From the NCBI GenBank assembly GCA_035295125.1, contig DATGJP010000115.1, positions 129,439 through 193,438 on the forward strand: a DNA stretch of 64,000 nt. The letters run 5' to 3'. The DNA is from JAICMB01 sp035295125 (GTDB lineage: Bacteria > Acidobacteriota > Terriglobia > Bryobacterales > Bryobacteraceae). The position numbers were made by a program, and so were the translations under genes. The notes beneath the pieces were generated by a model. That model was not told the origin of the DNA, made no database searches, and was given only the letters and a program-made list of their open reading frames with translations. Below, piece by piece: positions 27,898 through 35,487 of this stretch. The first letter of the stretch is position 1. Every line of letters begins with the position of its first letter.

Positions 27898-29181
27898 ATG
27901 AGGCTTCCCTTTTTCCTGTGCGCGGCCTGCGCAATCAGCTTATTACCCGTTGTCCAAGCGCAAATCGCGGACTGCCGGGCTGCTCTCACTGATTTGAGCC
28001 GCTTCAAAGAGTGGGCTTCACCCAGTCTTTCCTTTACTGAGCCCGCGGTGCGCAAGAGTCTCCTCATCTGGCAATCCGTCCTCGACGATGCCACCACCCG
28101 ATGCCCGGATAGTCCCAGCAGCGCCGAACTCTGGTTTTATTTGAAGCTGGTCGCCGCGAAAACCGGCGATTCCAGGACCGCGGCGCGTGCAGCCCGCGAG
28201 TTAGACGACCTGGAGGCGCGGCGCCCCCAGGGAAAGGTGAGCGCACCCGATGCCAAAGATCGTTTCGATCTGTTTGCTCCACTACCGCCCACCTCGAAAC
28301 TGCCAAACGGGCGACCGATGCACAAATGGGCCCTGGTAATCGGGATTAACGGGTTTGCTCGTAAGGAAATCAACTCACTGCAATTTGCCGTGAAGGACTC
28401 TGCCGATTTCGCGGCATTCCTCACCGATCCGAACGGCGGCCGCTTCGACCGCGAACGGGTACAGCAACGCGTTAACGAGCAAGCCACATATGCGGGCATC
28501 CGTGAAGGTATCGGCTGGCTGCGAGCCCATGTTCAGGAACAGGACATGGTGGTGGTGTACATTGCCAGCCACGGCGGGCCTCGTAAGATGGACCCCAACG
28601 GAATGAGCTTTATCGTAACTTTCGATACGGACCTGCGCGACGCAGAGACACAATATGCTACGTCACTGGGCATGATCGACCTGGTCCAGACGTTGAATCG
28701 CGAGATTCGTGCGGCCCAGGTCGTACTCGTTCTCGATACTTGTTACAGCGGCGGCGCTCAGAACGCCCCCGACGCTTCGCGCGGCCTGGTTCGTATCTGG
28801 CCTTCCGATGCACCCCCTCCGGTGCAAGCCCCTTCGTCACAGTCGTTCAGCGCCGCACTGGAAAGCTTCTCCAGTGGCCGCGGCCGGGCGGTAATCACTT
28901 CGGCACGCGCCGATGAGCGAGCCTTCGAAGGTCGGCCAACCGCCACCGGTTACCAGCCTTTCGAAAACGGCTTTTTTACTGGCGCGTTGTTACAGGAACT
29001 ACGGCAGGACGGCGCTTCGCGCCCTCTAAGCGCTGTACTCCCGGCAGTCCGCGATCAGGTAAGCAAGCTGATGCGGCAGTGGAATCCGGCATTCACCCAG
29101 ACACCTACTTTCGAGTTCAAGGACCAGGCGGGTGCAATCTCGTTGGGCGTGCCCGAGACCGCAGCACACCCACAACAATAG
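27898..29181 (+). CDS. Secreted caspase-like (metacaspase p20) protease B
   Basis: 427 aa. Signal peptide about residues 1-22 (FFLCAACAISLLPVVQAQ). A helical prodomain-like region of about 120 residues precedes the caspase fold: KWALVIGINGF, AVKDSADFAAFL, catalytic His in VVVYIASHGGPR (His 225) and catalytic Cys in VVLVLDTCYSGG (Cys 282). The end of the fold is marked by GRAVITSARADERAFEG and FFTGALLQELRQ. Unlike caspase A it has no large C-terminal extension. It is translationally adjacent to the unknown secreted protein upstream. Downstream comes a 308-bp gap holding a 23-codon ORF between two strong hairpins, then a CHAT protease gene. Confidence 0.9.
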   Translation: MRLPFFLCAACAISLLPVVQAQIADCRAALTDLSRFKEWASPSLSFTEPAVRKSLLIWQSVLDDATTRCPDSPSSAELWFYLKLVAAKTGDSRTAARAARELDDLEARRPQGKVSAPDAKDRFDLFAPLPPTSKLPNGRPMHKWALVIGINGFARKEINSLQFAVKDSADFAAFLTDPNGGRFDRERVQQRVNEQATYAGIREGIGWLRAHVQEQDMVVVYIASHGGPRKMDPNGMSFIVTFDTDLRDAETQYATSLGMIDLVQTLNREIRAAQVVLVLDTCYSGGAQNAPDASRGLVRIWPSDAPPPVQAPSSQSFSAALESFSSGRGRAVITSARADERAFEGRPTATGYQPFENGFFTGALLQELRQDGASRPLSAVLPAVRDQVSKLMRQWNPAFTQTPTFEFKDQAGAISLGVPETAAHPQQ

Positions 29182-29272
29182 TTCTTCCCTTTAAGATCCC
29201 AGACCGGCGCAGCCTGGCTCTAGTGATGCAGGGATTCCGACAGACAGCATTCCTCTTATTTTCTTTGTCACA

Positions 29273-29312
29273 ACCTCCTTCCTGTTTTGCTTAGCGCAAC
29301 AGGAAAGGAGGT
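29273..29312 (+). promoter_or_regulatory. RBS-sequestering hairpin
   Basis: ACCTCCTTCCTGTT (29273-29286) pairs with 29298-29312 through 14 base pairs with a single bulged A (29304) and an 11-nt loop. The 3' arm contains AAGGAGGT, a full-length match to the 16S anti-SD; the 5' arm is an anti-SD mimic. Folding would hide the ribosome site of the 23-codon ORF that starts 9 nt later. No T-run follows on either strand, so it is not a standard terminator. Confidence 0.7.
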
Positions 29313-29321
29313 AAAGACACA

Positions 29322-29393
29322 ATGGATGTCATAGTTCAGGTCCTGTTGATGCTTCTCGACGACGTCATTCAGGACACTGGTACGGGGTCCTGA
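29322..29393 (+). CDS. Putative 23-aa small protein or leader peptide
   Basis: ATG, 22 further sense codons and TGA, preceded at ideal distance (9 nt) by the strongest SD in the window. The peptide begins MDVIVQVLLMLLDD and ends DTGTGS, so it is a short hydrophobic or amphipathic helix with acidic residues on one side and no basic residue. It lies between caspase B and the TPR-CHAT gene, flanked by two long hairpins. It could be a small membrane-active peptide, a regulator of the neighbouring proteases, or a leader controlling the CHAT gene 97 nt downstream. No homologue is known to me; coding status rests on SD and position only. Confidence 0.5.
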   Translation: MDVIVQVLLMLLDDVIQDTGTGS

Positions 29394-29404
29394 GCGGATC
29401 GCCA

Positions 29405-29438
29405 ACGAAGACCAGGAGGCGGCACTCCTGGTCTTCGT
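29405..29438 (+). other. Perfect 14-bp hairpin after the small ORF
   Basis: ACGAAGACCAGGAG pairs perfectly with 29425-29438 around the 6-nt loop GCGGCA, starting 11 nt after the small-ORF stop. The following bases are ATAAAATG rather than T-rich, so intrinsic termination would be weak. It may stabilise the small transcript, act as an attenuator before the CHAT gene, or bind a regulator as DNA. TATAAAAT just after it could be a -10 element, but no good -35 was found. Confidence 0.65.
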
Positions 29439-29489
29439 ATAAAATGACAAGGTTCAATCTGCGAAATATCGGCGGTTTGGGTTTCTTAA

Positions 29490-32423
29490 ATGCAGTATCA
29501 GTATGGCACCTTACTACTCCTCTGTTTCGGCGTAACGAAAACGTTCGCCAATCCGGTGTGCAGTCTTTGGCCGGATACTCAGACCGTGAAAGCAACTATT
29601 TCCAGCGTCGCGGGAGCCTGCTTTACTTTAGAGGTAAAGCCCGGCGAACCGGTCGAACTCTCCATCGAACAGCCCGTCGATCTTGAGTTCCACCTAATTG
29701 GGCCAGGCTCCGAGACGGTTATCGACGCCTTCGAATTCGGAACAGAAACCGCCGCAATCGCCTCCGAAGGGAAGTATCGCGTTGAAATTGCTTCTGTCTC
29801 CAAGCTTCAGGTCCCGGTTGAGATACTCATGTCACGAAAACCGGTTTCATTACAAACGGCCACTGAGCGCCGCGCAGCGCAGAAGGCCGGAACTCAGGCA
29901 AAAGGCTCGACAAAGGTGTCCGATTATGAGATATCCGTCGAACTTTGGAACAGGCTCGGGGATTCCTCCGCGGCGGGCCGTTCCAATCTGAAAATCGCAC
30001 GCGCGGCCGTGTCGGAAGGACATGTGGATCTTGCGTTGGGCATCTTCGAGAACGCCTTGCAACTCTGCGATGCCGCCGCCGACCTACGTTGCTCCGCCGA
30101 GGCTGCCAACAACGGAGGAGCCATGGCGCGCCGGCTGGGCGACTTTAATGAGGCGCTCCATCTTCTTACGACTGCGGTGCAAGATTGGAACCGTCTGGAC
30201 GAAACTACCCTGAAAGGAAAAACGCTCTCGAACCTCGGCCTTTTGTTTTGGCAGGTCGGCGACTATCAACAGGCGATCAGTTACAACAACCAGGCCAAAG
30301 CCATTCTCAAAACACGCGATCCATTGGCCAACGCACGCGCGCTGAATAACCTGGGCCTTTGCTATCAGTACCTGGGCGAATATACGAAAGCCATGGATCA
30401 CTTCAATCAGGCGCTCGCGGAATTCGAGCGTAACAAGAGCGCGCCGGACGCCGCTCGCGCACGCCTGAATCTTGGGCGAACCCACATGTTGGAGGGTCAT
30501 AACGGAGTGGCGATGGAAACACTCAAGCAAGCGCTCTCCGAAGCCGTCGCGATCGCAGACCGCGGCGCTCAAGCGGACATCCTGAATAACCTCGGGCAGA
30601 CCCATCTTGCGGTCGGGTTCGCGGCGGAAGCTCGGGAAACACTGCAACGAGGCTTAGATCTACACACGCCACTCGGCGACAGAAGAATGCAGGCCGCTGA
30701 TTTGCATTATCTCGGCCAGGCGTCCGCCGTGATGCGCGATCCCATAGCCGCCCGGGATTACCTCAATCGCGCCTTCACGATGCGTCGCGACTGCGGGTTG
30801 CGCGACCCGGCTGCCGAGTCACTGTACGCTTTAGCCATGCTGGAGCGGACGACAGGGCATCCGGATGCCGCCCGTGAGTTTGCGGAGCAAGCGTTACGTT
30901 TCACGGAGGCGGTCCGAACTAAAGTCCCCGGACCTTCCTTGCGTGCCTCGTATTATGCCCGTCAGCGAAGGATCTTCGGTCTGTTGGTGGACATTGAAGC
31001 GGCGCCCGAAAACCCCCGAGCGGCCGCGGATAGTCTGCTGGCGGCGGAACGTGGGCGCGCCAGGGCCCTTCTGGACCTGCTGGCGGAGGGGAATCTGACT
31101 GCCTTGGCGCCCAGGGATTTGTTGGATCGAAGACGCCACATACAGAGGAAGCTTGACCTGCTCAGTATCGGCCTCTCCACGGCGCTCCCGCAGCAAGCTA
31201 CGGATTTGCGCCGGCGGGTGGAAACGCTGCTCTCCCAAGACGACGAAATCGAGGCCGACATTCGACAAGCGGCAACAGCTCACGACCTTGCAAAGTCACC
31301 CCGATCGATCGCCGAGTTGCAGTCGCAGTTGCCGGCCCGCAGCGCTTTGGTCGAGTATCACTTAACGGAAACGCAAAGCTATTTATGGCTGGTGGACGCT
31401 GATGATGTCCGTCTGTTTCGCCTGCCTTCCCGGGCCGAGATCGAGTCGCAGTGTGAACCCGTGTTGCGGCTCTTTCCCGCGGTTCTTGACCGAAAACGGT
31501 CTCCGGAAAAACAACTGCAATTCACACTGGCCCTCCGCAAGCTTTCCGGAACCCTGCTGGGGCCGCTCAGGACGGCTCGATTGCCTGCACGACTGATTAT
31601 CGTCCCCGATGGCGTCCTGACGCGCATCCCATTCGCAGCGCTCCAACGGGATAGTTCGGGTTATCTCGGCTTGAAACACGACCTTCTGCAGGTTCCGTCG
31701 GCGTCATTCCTCCAATTTGCGAAAAGCCCACGCCATATCCGGGAATTCCCGAAGGCCTTTCTCGGGATCGCAGACCCTGTCTATTCGTCCCGGGACCCCC
31801 GCATCAAAGCGGGTGTACAGCGGACGCAAAGCATCTCAACAATGGCTCGCCTGCCTTTCGTTGGCGAAATGGATACCATAGCGCAACTCATTCCTTCTTC
31901 GCGCCGGAGGATTCTCACCGGTTTTGAGGCCAGCGTGCCGGTCGTTGAAGGCGACCGGCTCGAACAATATGCGGTGGTGCACTTTTCCGGGCACGCCCTG
32001 ATTGATGACCTGACTCCCGAGTTGTCGCGAATCGCTTTGTCGACGGTGGACCGGTCGGGGCGTCCTGCCGACGGGTACCTGCGGCCGTACGAGCTTTCCC
32101 AACTGCACCTGAACGGCTCAGTTGTGGTCCTCTCGGCTTGCGATACGGCACTCGGGAAACAGGTTTTGGGTGAAGGACTAGCCGGCTTCACCACAAGTCT
32201 TTTTTCCGCTGGGGCCGCCCAACTTGCCCTCACCCTGGCTGCGATCGACGCGGAAGCCTCTTCGGAGTTCATGAGCAAGGTTTACCAGCATTTGTTCGGC
32301 ACACCCGCCGTATCCATGGAACATGCTATGGCTCTGGCCCGGGCGGCAATGTCGCGCTCCCAACGTTGGAATGACCCCTTTTATTGGGCATCCTTCGTGC
32401 TTTATGGCCGCCCGTCAGACTAA
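29490..32423 (+). CDS. Exported TPR-CHAT cysteine protease A
   Basis: 977 aa. Signal peptide in residues 1-21 (YGTLLLLCFGVTKTFANP) and a small beta domain (TLEVKPGEPVELSIEQPVDL, YRVEIASVSKLQVPVEI), then about eight TPRs of the MalT/Fis1 type (GKTLSNLGLLFWQVGDYQQA, ARALNNLGLCYQYLGEYTKA, QADILNNLGQTHLAVGFAAE). The C-terminal 330 residues are a CHAT peptidase: RLIIVPDGVLTRIPFAALQ, catalytic His in VVHFSGHALID (His 835) and Cys in VVVLSACDTALG (Cys 884), ending NDPFYWASFVLYG. CHAT proteins are clan CD proteases related to separase. No SD is visible before ATG 29490, so translation may depend on the upstream small-ORF region. Confidence 0.9.
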   Translation: MQYQYGTLLLLCFGVTKTFANPVCSLWPDTQTVKATISSVAGACFTLEVKPGEPVELSIEQPVDLEFHLIGPGSETVIDAFEFGTETAAIASEGKYRVEIASVSKLQVPVEILMSRKPVSLQTATERRAAQKAGTQAKGSTKVSDYEISVELWNRLGDSSAAGRSNLKIARAAVSEGHVDLALGIFENALQLCDAAADLRCSAEAANNGGAMARRLGDFNEALHLLTTAVQDWNRLDETTLKGKTLSNLGLLFWQVGDYQQAISYNNQAKAILKTRDPLANARALNNLGLCYQYLGEYTKAMDHFNQALAEFERNKSAPDAARARLNLGRTHMLEGHNGVAMETLKQALSEAVAIADRGAQADILNNLGQTHLAVGFAAEARETLQRGLDLHTPLGDRRMQAADLHYLGQASAVMRDPIAARDYLNRAFTMRRDCGLRDPAAESLYALAMLERTTGHPDAAREFAEQALRFTEAVRTKVPGPSLRASYYARQRRIFGLLVDIEAAPENPRAAADSLLAAERGRARALLDLLAEGNLTALAPRDLLDRRRHIQRKLDLLSIGLSTALPQQATDLRRRVETLLSQDDEIEADIRQAATAHDLAKSPRSIAELQSQLPARSALVEYHLTETQSYLWLVDADDVRLFRLPSRAEIESQCEPVLRLFPAVLDRKRSPEKQLQFTLALRKLSGTLLGPLRTARLPARLIIVPDGVLTRIPFAALQRDSSGYLGLKHDLLQVPSASFLQFAKSPRHIREFPKAFLGIADPVYSSRDPRIKAGVQRTQSISTMARLPFVGEMDTIAQLIPSSRRRILTGFEASVPVVEGDRLEQYAVVHFSGHALIDDLTPELSRIALSTVDRSGRPADGYLRPYELSQLHLNGSVVVLSACDTALGKQVLGEGLAGFTTSLFSAGAAQLALTLAAIDAEASSEFMSKVYQHLFGTPAVSMEHAMALARAAMSRSQRWNDPFYWASFVLYGRPSD

Positions 32424-32435
32424 GCCATTAACCCT

Positions 32436-32441
32436 TATAAT
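32436..32441 (+). promoter_or_regulatory. Candidate -10 element for the sigma factor gene
   Basis: A perfect TATAAT lies 15 bp before ATG 32456. The matching -35 position is poor (GTCAGA at a 16-bp spacing). If used, the mRNA leader would be under 10 nt, close to leaderless, which fits the lack of an SD before the gene. Confidence 0.35.
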
Positions 32442-32455
32442 CAGATTCATTGCGC

Positions 32456-32965
32456 ATGTTCACTACTCGTAACATCCCTGAGCATTTGTGGGCGGATGTG
32501 AGGCGCAATCTCATTTTCTTTTTTGCGCATCGGTGCATGCGTAATGCGGAAGATCTCGCGCAGGACACTTTGGCTCTGATCCTGCGCCGAGACGATTATG
32601 TGTTTCAGACCGAGCAGGATTTTCGCAAGTTGTGCTACGGCTTCGCCAGGTTTGTGATTTTGGATGCCCGCCGCGAAGAGTCTAAACATGCCCCCAGCGA
32701 ATTCGATGAGCACCTTTTGACACCCCAGCCCGAGGCCGGATTGAACGCAACGGAAATGAGAGTGTATTTGAAGGAAGCGTTAGCAGCAGGACAGAGCAAT
32801 CTCACAGAACAGGAGTGGAAGTTAATTCGGGAAGCGCTTCCGGGCCGCAAATCCCCGGACGGGAACGCTGCGACCGAGCTGGGGCACGCGGACGCGAATC
32901 GGACGCGAGTGCGACTACACCGGGCGAGAAGAAAGTTAAGCCGTCTTATCGGGTGGAAGGAATAG
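32456..32965 (+). CDS. ECF-type sigma-70 family RNA polymerase sigma factor
   Basis: 169 aa from ATG 32456 (a TTG two codons earlier is also possible). It has the two-domain ECF layout: region 2 with RCMRNAEDLAQDTLALIL and RKLCYGFARFVILDARR for -10 recognition and core binding, and region 4 with LTEQEWKLIREALPG, ATELGHADANRTRVRLHRAR and KLSRLIGW as the helix-turn-helix for -35 binding. The linker is short, as in ECF factors. Two membrane proteins with an anti-sigma-like N-terminal repeat follow at once, the usual arrangement for sigma plus its regulator. It lies between two TPR-CHAT genes, so those proteases are candidates for upstream signal input or downstream output. Confidence 0.85.
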   Translation: MFTTRNIPEHLWADVRRNLIFFFAHRCMRNAEDLAQDTLALILRRDDYVFQTEQDFRKLCYGFARFVILDARREESKHAPSEFDEHLLTPQPEAGLNATEMRVYLKEALAAGQSNLTEQEWKLIREALPGRKSPDGNAATELGHADANRTRVRLHRARRKLSRLIGWKE

Positions 32966-32977
32966 CCGTAATACTCC

Positions 32978-33781
32978 ATGTACTCGCGACATAAGTTTAC
33001 AGAATCCGGCAACTTCTCGAAGGCATTCGTGGACCGGTATTTGCTTGGAACTCTCGATGATCAGGACGCCTCTCTGCTAGAGCAGCGTTACTTCATGGAC
33101 CCTGCTTTCTTTAACTGGGTGTGGACGAGGGAGCGGGAGTTGATCCTACGTTATTTGCACGGCGATCTCTCCGAGGTCGACCGAAAACTCTTCGAGAATC
33201 GTTATCTCGAGATCCCCGCCCTGAACAAGCGTCTGAAAGAGGTTGAGAGCACTCTCCATCGTCCACGGGGCGCCTGGATGCGTTGGAGTGTGCCGGCAGT
33301 GATTACGGTCGTCCTTCTTGCCGTTGCAATTCCATTGTGGCTTTGGACGCGTGGCAACCACGAGGAGGGTATCCAGAGACAACACCGCATTCCTGCGCCC
33401 GCAATCGCCGAATTTGCCGAAGTGCGGCTTGCTCCCGGACTCACCAAAGGTAACAATACCGGTCAGGTCGAGTTCCCTTCCCCCAAAAGTGGAACCCTAA
33501 GGCTGCGCCTCGAACTACCCGGGCGCACAACACCAGTCCAGTGCCGCGTAGTAATTGCCGTCGTCGGGGCCGACAGCAAACGCCAAATCGCGTGGAGCAG
33601 TGGCGCAACTCTTTCGCTGGCAGCCGGGCACGGGCAGGATGTCCGGATCGACATTGAACCGGCGAAGCTTCCACCAGGAGACTATATTGGCATCGTTGAA
33701 ACCCTCGACGGCCAAACCCTGGAGACTTACTCATTTCGCGTGGATCCGGCGATCGAGAGCAGCCCCATGATCGCCAAGTGA
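32978..33781 (+). CDS. Single-pass membrane protein with anti-sigma-like N-terminal domain
   Basis: 267 aa. The cytoplasmic N-terminus (about 1-95) has the two-part repeat common beside acidobacterial ECF factors: FVDRYLLGTLDDQDASLLEQ with DPAFF, then ELILRYLHGDLSEVDRKLFE with LEIPALNKRL. No zinc-binding HxxxCxxC is present. One membrane helix follows (VPAVITVVLLAVAIPLWLW, about residues 103-121), then an extracytoplasmic beta-sandwich (SGTLRLRLELPG, PPGDYIGIVETLDGQTLETY). The topology is that of a transmembrane anti-sigma factor with a sensor domain. It begins 12 nt after the sigma stop, and its TGA overlaps the next start (GTGA), so translation is coupled. Confidence 0.8.
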   Translation: MYSRHKFTESGNFSKAFVDRYLLGTLDDQDASLLEQRYFMDPAFFNWVWTRERELILRYLHGDLSEVDRKLFENRYLEIPALNKRLKEVESTLHRPRGAWMRWSVPAVITVVLLAVAIPLWLWTRGNHEEGIQRQHRIPAPAIAEFAEVRLAPGLTKGNNTGQVEFPSPKSGTLRLRLELPGRTTPVQCRVVIAVVGADSKRQIAWSSGATLSLAAGHGQDVRIDIEPAKLPPGDYIGIVETLDGQTLETYSFRVDPAIESSPMIAK

Positions 33782-34617
33782 GACTGAATTCGGATGATGC
33801 CCCAATGAGCCAACCTTTGGAAGACGATCTTAACAAGCGTCGTTGGGCAGAAGCTCGTTTTCGACGCTTCTTCCTGGGACAACTCGATCTCGACGAGGCC
33901 GAGCGCGTGGCCGTGGCGGCGGCCCTTATCCCGGGCCTTTCACTTGACATGGGTGCAGCCGAAGAGGAACTCATTGAGCAATACCTCGATCACCGGCTGC
34001 CGCCAGACGAAAACACCGCCTTCGAAGCCCAATACCTCAACGGCTGGGACCCCGATAATCGAGCAAAGCTGCGCATGCGCCAGGCTGTCCGCTCCCCGCA
34101 GGTACAGCAGGTGCTCCATCCGGCCAAGATAAGGCCCAGTCCACTTCGACGTCAGCCTATCCTCGGCTGGCGGACGGTTGCCCTAGCGGCATCCATCGTC
34201 GCTGTTATCTTCGCCACACTTTACGTGGTGGATTCCCACCGTTTCGACAGTTTGCTGGCGATGTTTCGAGGCAGGGGCGCCAGTGGCCCGCAAAAGTCAA
34301 ACTTAGAACAGCCCGCGGGATTAACGGCCTCAGGAGGACTGATCCTGCCCGCAGCCTCGGGAGGCCTAAACTTGCGGCTCGGAAAAGCTCCGCAAAGCCT
34401 CGCTTGGATCGTGCCGGATTATCAACGCCAATACCGCCTTCGGATCGATGCCGCCAGCGGTCAGGAAATTGTCAGCGAGCCCTTGACGCCCAAAGATAAC
34501 GCCATCGAGTATTCACCCCCGAACGTCTCCGCGCTCGCTTTACCGTGGGACATCTTTGTCCTAGGACCTGTCGGCGCGGGTCAGAAGATCCTTGCCCATT
34601 ACACTTTGAACCCATAG
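33778..34617 (+). CDS. Second single-pass membrane protein with anti-sigma-like N-terminal domain
   Basis: 279 aa from GTG 33778, which overlaps the previous stop; ATG 33805 is an alternative. The N-terminus repeats the same pattern as its neighbour (FRRFFLGQLDLDEAERV, then EEELIEQYLDHRLPPDENTA with FEAQYL). A membrane helix lies at about residues 131-151 (TVALAASIVAVIFATLYVV), followed by a Gly/Ala-rich linker and a beta-rich outer domain (GGLNLRLGKAPQSLAWIV, LPWDIFVLGPVG). It looks like a diverged paralogue that may form a hetero-oligomer with the neighbour and regulate the sigma factor. That role is inferred from domain likeness and linkage only. Confidence 0.78.
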   Translation: MRLNSDDAPMSQPLEDDLNKRRWAEARFRRFFLGQLDLDEAERVAVAAALIPGLSLDMGAAEEELIEQYLDHRLPPDENTAFEAQYLNGWDPDNRAKLRMRQAVRSPQVQQVLHPAKIRPSPLRRQPILGWRTVALAASIVAVIFATLYVVDSHRFDSLLAMFRGRGASGPQKSNLEQPAGLTASGGLILPAASGGLNLRLGKAPQSLAWIVPDYQRQYRLRIDAASGQEIVSEPLTPKDNAIEYSPPNVSALALPWDIFVLGPVGAGQKILAHYTLNP

Positions 34618-34639
34618 CAACTCAACAAATTACCTGACA

Positions 34640-35485
34640 ATGAATCTACTTCCGATTGTGAGCTGGATTAAGCAGGACTCAGAACTGGACGTGTCCTACG
34701 ACGACGCTCTCGAAGAGATCATCAGCAAAACCACCAGGATTGCCAAGATCTACCAAGTCAAATACGCACCGCCGGAGAAGAGTGGTCTCGCCCCACGGCA
34801 CCTCGTACAAGTAGCGATGTTCTGCTTGCAGCGTAAGATTTTCGACCAGTATCTCCCTCCCATCGAACCGAAGCGGATCAGAAGCATAGGTTATTTATGG
34901 CCCATCTGGGGACGGAATGAAATCACCGTTGCGCTGGACAGCGGGAAGCTCCACGCGATCACCCCGCTACCCCCGGAAAACGGCGTTCTGCAGGAGCGCG
35001 AAATCGACGGCGTCCCGTATAAATTCAAGCTCTACTCGAACAATACGGAACAGCAACGTCTCGCGTGGCTACACCGTGAGCTCGAGGACGAAGCGCGGCG
35101 CGAGCGAGGCGCCGGCCCGTCGAAACGGGACGATCAACTGGACGAGGCGCAGCAATTTGTAGACACCGGCTCCGATTTCGGCGCCATCGATCAACTGTTT
35201 AAAGAGTGGCTCTCCATCACCTCCTCGGGCGATTGGCAGACTATCGAGAACACCTCGCGCAGCGACACCGCCAAGGAGCGTAAAGAGCGCTCGCGGGCGG
35301 CGGCAAGACTGATGGCCGGTTATAACATCCTTTGCAATCCGCTCCCCTCCGGACGTTCGAAACGGTGTCTTGACCGGCTCAAGACCGCGGAGGATGCGGA
35401 CCGGAAAGGAATTCTGGACGAATACCTGCGTTTCAACCCGGAACACGGCCGTCGAACGGATCAGCGGAAAGGGACGGGACAGTAG
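34640..35485 (+). CDS. Soluble protein of unknown function in the CHAT/sigma operon
   Basis: 281 aa, no signal peptide or membrane segment, so presumably cytoplasmic. No family recognised. The first half is mixed alpha/beta (LDVSYDDALEEIISKTTRIA, RIRSIGYLWPIWGRNEI, YKFKLYSNNTEQQRLAWL); the second half is highly charged and helical (LDEAQQFVDTGSDFGAIDQL, ENTSRSDTAKERKERSR), ending in a basic tail. It is 22 nt after the second membrane protein and its stop is 2 nt before the ATG of the CHAT lipoprotein, so it is very likely made with that protease, although the two are predicted in different compartments. Confidence 0.8.
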   Translation: MNLLPIVSWIKQDSELDVSYDDALEEIISKTTRIAKIYQVKYAPPEKSGLAPRHLVQVAMFCLQRKIFDQYLPPIEPKRIRSIGYLWPIWGRNEITVALDSGKLHAITPLPPENGVLQEREIDGVPYKFKLYSNNTEQQRLAWLHRELEDEARRERGAGPSKRDDQLDEAQQFVDTGSDFGAIDQLFKEWLSITSSGDWQTIENTSRSDTAKERKERSRAAARLMAGYNILCNPLPSGRSKRCLDRLKTAEDADRKGILDEYLRFNPEHGRRTDQRKGTGQ

Positions 35486-35487
35486 TT

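Noticed and set aside
29273..29438. Retron, attC or insertion-element interpretation of the two hairpins
   Set aside because: There is no reverse transcriptase, no integrase core sites of the GTTRRRY/RYYYAAC form, no transposase and no flanking duplication.
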